Positions 13,222-16,502 of a DNA stretch of 16,502 bases are shown in pieces. A model generated the notes under the pieces. That model saw nothing but the letters and a program-made list of their open reading frames with translations. It was not told the origin of the DNA and ran no database searches. Origin of the DNA: an uncultured Clostridia bacterium. GTDB taxonomy: Bacteria; Bacillota; Clostridia; UBA1381. A program made the translations under genes and the position numbers. The stretch covers positions 1 to 16,502 of the forward strand of contig CAKSFY010000043.1 of assembly GCA_934454035.1 (NCBI GenBank), in the 5' to 3' direction. The number at the start of each line of letters is the position of its first letter. Positions within the stretch are counted from its first letter, which is position 1.

Positions 13222-14637
13222 TCACACAATTGACAAACTGTCAACCAAAACACATCTGCGCTGACGCGTAAATGTTCTTGCCGATGTCAGTCCCTCGCCT
13301 GTCGGACCTGCTATTGTAAAGGTTGTATGTCCCTCACTGTTAAAACCGATTCCGGCATAACTGGGAGCATTTTTTACAAATATAGTTGTGCCGACTGCCT
13401 TTGCGTACTTTGTCATATGATCAACATTTTTTGAATGCAAATGTGCCGAATGACGGTTTCCGTGTTCCGCCTTTACTGCCATTTCCATTGCGTCCTCGAA
13501 GGTATCGCATCTTACGATTGCAAGTATCGGCATCATAAGCTCTGTCTGAACAAACGGCTGTGAAAACTCTGTTTCACAGATTATGCAGCGAATATCGTCC
13601 GATGCTTCAATTCCGATTTGCGCCAGAATTTTTTTAGCGTCTCTGCCTACCCAATCCTTGTTTATAACAAGTCTCGGTTTATCTCCCGGATTTTTGCCGG
13701 GAACTTCAACCAATACAACCTTTTCGAGCTGCTTTACCTGTGCGTCGGTCAGCATGTATGCGCCGTTTTGCATCATATGATGAATAAGCTCATCCGCAAC
13801 ATTGCTCATTACAAAACATTCTTTCTCTGCAATGCAGGGAAGGTTATTGTCAAATGTACATCCGTCAATTATATCCTTTGCCGCTTTCGGAATATCCGCG
13901 GTATCATCAACCACAACGGGCGGATTTCCCGCGCCTGCGCCGATTGCCTTTTTACCGGACGACAAAAGCATTTTAACAACTCCGGGTCCGCCTGTTGCTA
14001 CAAGCATGCGTACCGACGGGTGATTAACCATTGTATTTGAAGTCTCCATTGTAGGATTCTTCACCGTTGCAACTATATTTTCGGGGCCTCCTGCCGCAAG
14101 TACCGCACGGTTTACCAAATCTACCGCATATGCAGATATATTCTTTGCATGCGGATGCGGATTGAAAAGCACTCCGTTGCCTGCCGCAAGCATACCTATA
14201 CTGTTACAGATAACCGTACAGCTCGGGTTGGTACTCGGTGTAATTGCTCCGATAATTCCGAACGGTCCCATTTCAATCATGGTAAGACCTCTGTCGCCGG
14301 AAAGCGCTTTCGCTTCCAAATCCTCAGTTCCCGGAGTTTTGTCGGCAACCAGATGATGCTTTAAAATTTTGTGATAGACATTGCCCATTTTTGTATCCTC
14401 TACGGCAAGCTTTGCCATAACCTCGGCTTCTTCATGGGTAAGACGTCTTATTTCTTTTATGATATTTTCACGTTGTTCTCTATTATAATATCTGAAGGTT
14501 TCATAAGCCTTATTACAAGCCTCGATTGCTTCCTCCATTGTATCAAATACGCCAAGCTGATGGCGCGGTTTTGCAGGTTCTGTACCCAAATTCTGCATAA
14601 CCTCTTTAACCAATTGTGCAATCATGTCTTCATTCAT
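13222..14637 (-). CDS. pduP: CoA-acylating aldehyde dehydrogenase (PduP-like) with N-terminal targeting helix
   Basis: The 471-residue enzyme (ATG at 14637, ten bases after AAAGGAGG) belongs to the acylating aldehyde dehydrogenases of microcompartments. It oxidises an aldehyde to acyl-CoA with NAD. Visible features are MGPFGIIGAITPSTNPSCT (123-141), LVATGGPGVVKM, AIGAGAGNPPVVVDDTAD, the catalytic-cysteine segment TFDNNLPCIAEKEC (Cys268), and the C-terminal RTFTRQRRCVLVDSL. The first 18 residues, with DMIAQLVKEVMQNLG, form the encapsulation helix, followed by a short Pro-rich linker. The start overlaps the end of the PduO-type gene by 8 bases, implying coupling. Propionaldehyde or lactaldehyde is the probable substrate. 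Confidence 0.95.
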   Translation of the reverse strand: MNEDMIAQLVKEVMQNLGTEPAKPRHQLGVFDTMEEAIEACNKAYETFRYYNREQRENIIKEIRRLTHEEAEVMAKLAVEDTKMGNVYHKILKHHLVADKTPGTEDLEAKALSGDRGLTMIEMGPFGIIGAITPSTNPSCTVICNSIGMLAAGNGVLFNPHPHAKNISAYAVDLVNRAVLAAGGPENIVATVKNPTMETSNTMVNHPSVRMLVATGGPGVVKMLLSSGKKAIGAGAGNPPVVVDDTADIPKAAKDIIDGCTFDNNLPCIAEKECFVMSNVADELIHHMMQNGAYMLTDAQVKQLEKVVLVEVPGKNPGDKPRLVINKDWVGRDAKKILAQIGIEASDDIRCIICETEFSQPFVQTELMMPILAIVRCDTFEDAMEMAVKAEHGNRHSAHLHSKNVDHMTKYAKAVGTTIFVKNAPSYAGIGFNSEGHTTFTIAGPTGEGLTSARTFTRQRRCVLVDSLSIV

Positions 14638-15571
14638 TATATTCAAACCTCCTTTCAATATATAACGCTCCGAAATGTGCAAACTCTGTATCCTCCTCGG
14701 CAGTTCCTCCCGAAACTCCTATACCTCCGATAAGCCTTCCTCCGGCAATCAGCGGATAACCTCCGCCGAGAAGCGACACTCTGTTTCTGTCCGTGACCAT
14801 AAGCCCGTCAAGCTTTCCGCCTCTTGATTCAGCCAAAGCAACATGCGTCGGAATTTTAAGCGCAACCGATGTGTATGCCTTGTCCTGCGCAATCTGACAG
14901 CTTGCAATAAATGCGTCATCCATAGACTGCAAAAGCACAAGATTTGCTCCCGAATCGGTTATTGCAACAACTATCTTTTTGCCCAGCTGCACGGCTCTCT
15001 TTTCGACCGCATAGGCAAGCTCCTTTGCCAGTGAAAGAGTGAGAGTTTTCTCTGCACCTTGTATCGGTTCCGGCGTTTCGCCGTTTTCCTTTTCGGCATA
15101 TCTTGCCATTGCATAAATTGCGTCGCTTAATCTGTTAATGTAAACCAGCAGCGTCTTTTTCATTCTGCCTGTCTGCGATACCTTTACCGCTATGCGCTCC
15201 GCGCGCCTTATTATACATCTTGCGACATCAAGCTGTGCGGAGACGGCATTTTTACCCGGCAGAGCAAATTCTGTTATGCCTTCGCCGAAGTACTTGTCGC
15301 ACATCTTCTCAATATATGTTATACACTCGTCTGTGACCGACTGTTTTCCGCCCGATATTTCACCCATAACCGATATAAGCTTCTTTTGAATAAGCTCAAT
15401 ATCGCTTATCAGCATTTTATCGGAAGAATATGCTTTTGCCAGTCCCAAAACCGAAGTAAATTCATCGATTGTTCCCAAAAGGTCAATCACGGAATCGGAC
15501 TTTGAAATATGTTTGTTATTCAGTATTCGGGTATAACCGCTGTCGCCGTAACCCGTATATAATTTGTCCAT
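14630..15571 (-). CDS. pduO: PduO-type protein: cobalamin adenosyltransferase domain fused to GlcG/HbpS domain
   Basis: The 313 residues split into two domains. Residues 1-162 form a PduO-type ATP:cob(I)alamin adenosyltransferase, a helical bundle with GTIDEFTSVLGLAKAY, DVARCIIRRAERIAV and YINRLSDAIYAMAR. Residues 176-308 form a GlcG/HbpS-like domain (VVAITDSGANLVLLQSMDDAF, then PLIAGGRLIGGIGVSGG), as in full-length PduO. The enzyme makes adenosylcobalamin, the cofactor of B12-dependent diol dehydratase, with PduS as reductant. The N-terminal nucleotide loop reads YTGYGDSGYT where the usual form is YTRTGDxGTT, so the basic residue and one Thr are replaced. Catalytic competence is therefore uncertain. 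The ATG follows GGAGG by seven bases. No dehydratase is present in the window. Confidence 0.88.
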   Translation of the reverse strand: MDKLYTGYGDSGYTRILNNKHISKSDSVIDLLGTIDEFTSVLGLAKAYSSDKMLISDIELIQKKLISVMGEISGGKQSVTDECITYIEKMCDKYFGEGITEFALPGKNAVSAQLDVARCIIRRAERIAVKVSQTGRMKKTLLVYINRLSDAIYAMARYAEKENGETPEPIQGAEKTLTLSLAKELAYAVEKRAVQLGKKIVVAITDSGANLVLLQSMDDAFIASCQIAQDKAYTSVALKIPTHVALAESRGGKLDGLMVTDRNRVSLLGGGYPLIAGGRLIGGIGVSGGTAEEDTEFAHFGALYIERRFEYNE

Positions 15572-15590
15572 ATATTTCCTCCGAAAAATA

Positions 15591-16424
15591 TTATTTTCCG
15601 CACTGCTCCAAAACTCTCTTTGTTACCTCGGCAACAATTTTTTCAATGTCTGCGTTCGGCTTAACACCGCCTGAACATGTTTCAAACTTTTTATTTGCCT
15701 CTGTCGGAGTCATATCCTTTGCAGCATCTCCGCCTGCATAGCATCCGGGACAAAGCTTTTCCATCGGGTGTTTGCCCGGTACACCGAATGATTTACGCAA
15801 ATCAATAAGCTTTTTAACTTCGCCGCAGGGGATTTCCTTCTCGCCGCCCAAGAGGCGGGCATACATAAGAAGCTTTGCATAAAACTCGGTCGATTCCATT
15901 CTGAAGAATGCAGTGTTCAAATCGCAGCCGAAGCTGAGCGCGCCGTGGTTAGCAAGCAAAATTGCGTCATAATCCTGTATGTAGGGCATGAGCGAGTCGG
16001 GAATCTCCATTGTTGAAGGAGTGCCGTACTCGGCAATGGGTACCGAACCGAGGAAAATAACTGCTTCAGGCATGATAAGCTTGTCCAAAGGAATTCCTGC
16101 AATTGCAAAAGCCGTAGCAATCGGCGGATGTGCATGTACAACTGCGTTGACGTCCGGTCTTTCTTTATAAACTCTTAAATGCATTTTAAATTCTGATGAA
16201 GGTCTCCATTTATTCGGCTCTTTCAGCTTTCCTTCCGCGTCAACTTTACAGATCATATCCGGTGTCATATAACCTTTGCTGACTCCGGTCGGTGTAGCAA
16301 AGAAAGTGTTTTCGTCAATTTTTACCGATATGTTACCATCGTTTGCCGCAACAAAACCGTCACCCTGAATTCTTTTACCGATTTCACATATTTCTTTTTT
16401 GATTTCGTAATCAGATTTAACCAT
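15591..16424 (-). CDS. fucA: Class II aldolase (L-fuculose-phosphate aldolase-like) with C-terminal targeting helix
   Basis: The start is the ATG at 16424, six to nine bases after AGGAGGG; the frame extends further upstream with no ribosome site. The 277-residue product has a class II aldolase/AraD core (1-210): NDGNIS, RPSSEF (Glu78, proton transfer), VVHAHPP (His97, His99) and LLANHGAL (His160), the zinc ligands of FucA. It should cleave L-fuculose- or L-rhamnulose-1-phosphate into DHAP and lactaldehyde. Fuculokinase-type FucA is about 215 residues, so about 65 are extra. These include a linker with CPGC (225-228) and a terminal amphipathic helix (ADIEKIVAEVTKRVLEQ, 258-274) that looks like an encapsulation peptide. 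It is the first gene after the candidate operon promoter. Whether the sugar is fucose or rhamnose cannot be told. Confidence 0.9.
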   Translation of the reverse strand: MVKSDYEIKKEICEIGKRIQGDGFVAANDGNISVKIDENTFFATPTGVSKGYMTPDMICKVDAEGKLKEPNKWRPSSEFKMHLRVYKERPDVNAVVHAHPPIATAFAIAGIPLDKLIMPEAVIFLGSVPIAEYGTPSTMEIPDSLMPYIQDYDAILLANHGALSFGCDLNTAFFRMESTEFYAKLLMYARLLGGEKEIPCGEVKKLIDLRKSFGVPGKHPMEKLCPGCYAGGDAAKDMTPTEANKKFETCSGGVKPNADIEKIVAEVTKRVLEQCGK

Positions 16425-16446
16425 TTTATTCCCTCCTGTATTTTTC

Positions 16447-16479
16447 AAACCATTTGTTTTATTTTGTTTTATTTGGTTT
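16447..16479. repeat. Tandem 10-bp repeats inside an inverted repeat in the BMC leader, candidate DeoR operator
   Basis: TTGTTTTATT occurs twice in direct succession (16454-16463 and 16464-16473), in phase with one DNA helical turn. The pair is bracketed by AAACCA (16447-16452) and TGGTTT (16474-16479), a perfect 6-bp inverted repeat. The block lies just downstream of the probable transcription start of the microcompartment operon, a good position for a repressor. The operon encodes a DeoR-family regulator, the obvious candidate to bind here; A/T-rich TGTTT-containing repeats are used by some Firmicutes DeoR proteins. Confidence 0.5.
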
Positions 16480-16487
16480 CTTCTTTG

Positions 16488-16493
16488 ATTATA
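16488..16493 (-). promoter_or_regulatory. Candidate -10 box of the BMC operon promoter
   Basis: TATAAT on the minus strand sits 63 bases before the aldolase start. The matching -35 box would fall beyond the window, so the promoter cannot be confirmed. If real, the aldolase gene opens the transcript and the leader is about 57 bases long. Confidence 0.5.
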
Positions 16494-16502
16494 CTCCAAA
16501 AT

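Noticed and set aside
13200..13253. Upstream extension of the alcohol dehydrogenase by 18 residues
   Set aside because: It overlaps the end of the aldehyde dehydrogenase gene and has no ribosome site, while AAAGGAG precedes the ATG at 13199 and the helix starting there matches a targeting peptide.
16425..16499. Upstream extension of the aldolase by 25 residues
   Set aside because: The longer frame starts without a ribosome site and crosses the candidate operator; AGGAGGG directly precedes the ATG at 16424.

Overview
The window reads as chromosomal DNA of a low-to-moderate GC, Gram-positive anaerobe of the Clostridia type. The evidence is strong AGGAGG-like ribosome binding sites, TTGACA/TATAAT promoters with 17-base spacers, A/T-rich intergenic DNA, the standard genetic code, and protein types seen in gut and plant-fibre Clostridia. 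No tRNA, rRNA, CRISPR array, insertion sequence or origin was seen. No gene-free stretch exceeds 300 bases; the four longer gaps (3478-3746, 4101-4269, 5433-5612, 6690-6942) hold promoters, leaders and terminators.

Left part (1-6710), unrelated chromosomal genes. A partial TSUP membrane transporter overlaps the end of glyA (serine hydroxymethyltransferase). Divergent from glyA is nth (endonuclease III), with an 18-bp perfect palindrome over its promoter. A membrane-anchored polysaccharide deacetylase converges on nth. A consensus promoter then drives a 117-residue orphan protein that resembles small clostridial prophage proteins. Next is a GH130 mannosyl-glucose phosphorylase whose start codon and body lie in different frames, joined at an A AAA AAG heptamer, followed by a strong terminator. 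A membrane acyltransferase with its own promoter is transcribed in the opposite direction.

Right part (6862-16502), one minus-strand bacterial microcompartment (BMC) operon. In transcription order it encodes a class II (FucA-like) aldolase, a PduO-type adenosyltransferase fused to a GlcG domain, a CoA-acylating aldehyde dehydrogenase (PduP-like), a zinc-type alcohol dehydrogenase, four BMC-H shell proteins, PduL phosphotransacylase, an EutN/PduN vertex protein, PduS, PduT and a DeoR regulator, and it ends at a terminator. The order aldolase-ALDH-ADH-BMC-H genes-PduL-EutN-PduS-PduT is, from memory, that of fucose/rhamnose microcompartments (GRM5 type, Clostridium phytofermentans). The inferred pathway: the aldolase cleaves fuculose- or rhamnulose-1-phosphate to DHAP and lactaldehyde, the ADH reduces lactaldehyde to 1,2-propanediol, and the aldehyde dehydrogenase and PduL turn an aldehyde (propionaldehyde or lactaldehyde) into an acyl phosphate, with PduS/PduT handling electrons. 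All four core enzymes carry a short amphipathic terminal helix of the type that targets enzymes into the shell.

The main puzzles are the absence of any diol dehydratase (glycyl-radical or B12-type) in the window despite a PduO-type protein, the frameshifted phosphorylase, an intercistronic 16-bp hairpin between shell genes and pduL, and tandem 10-bp repeats in the BMC leader.
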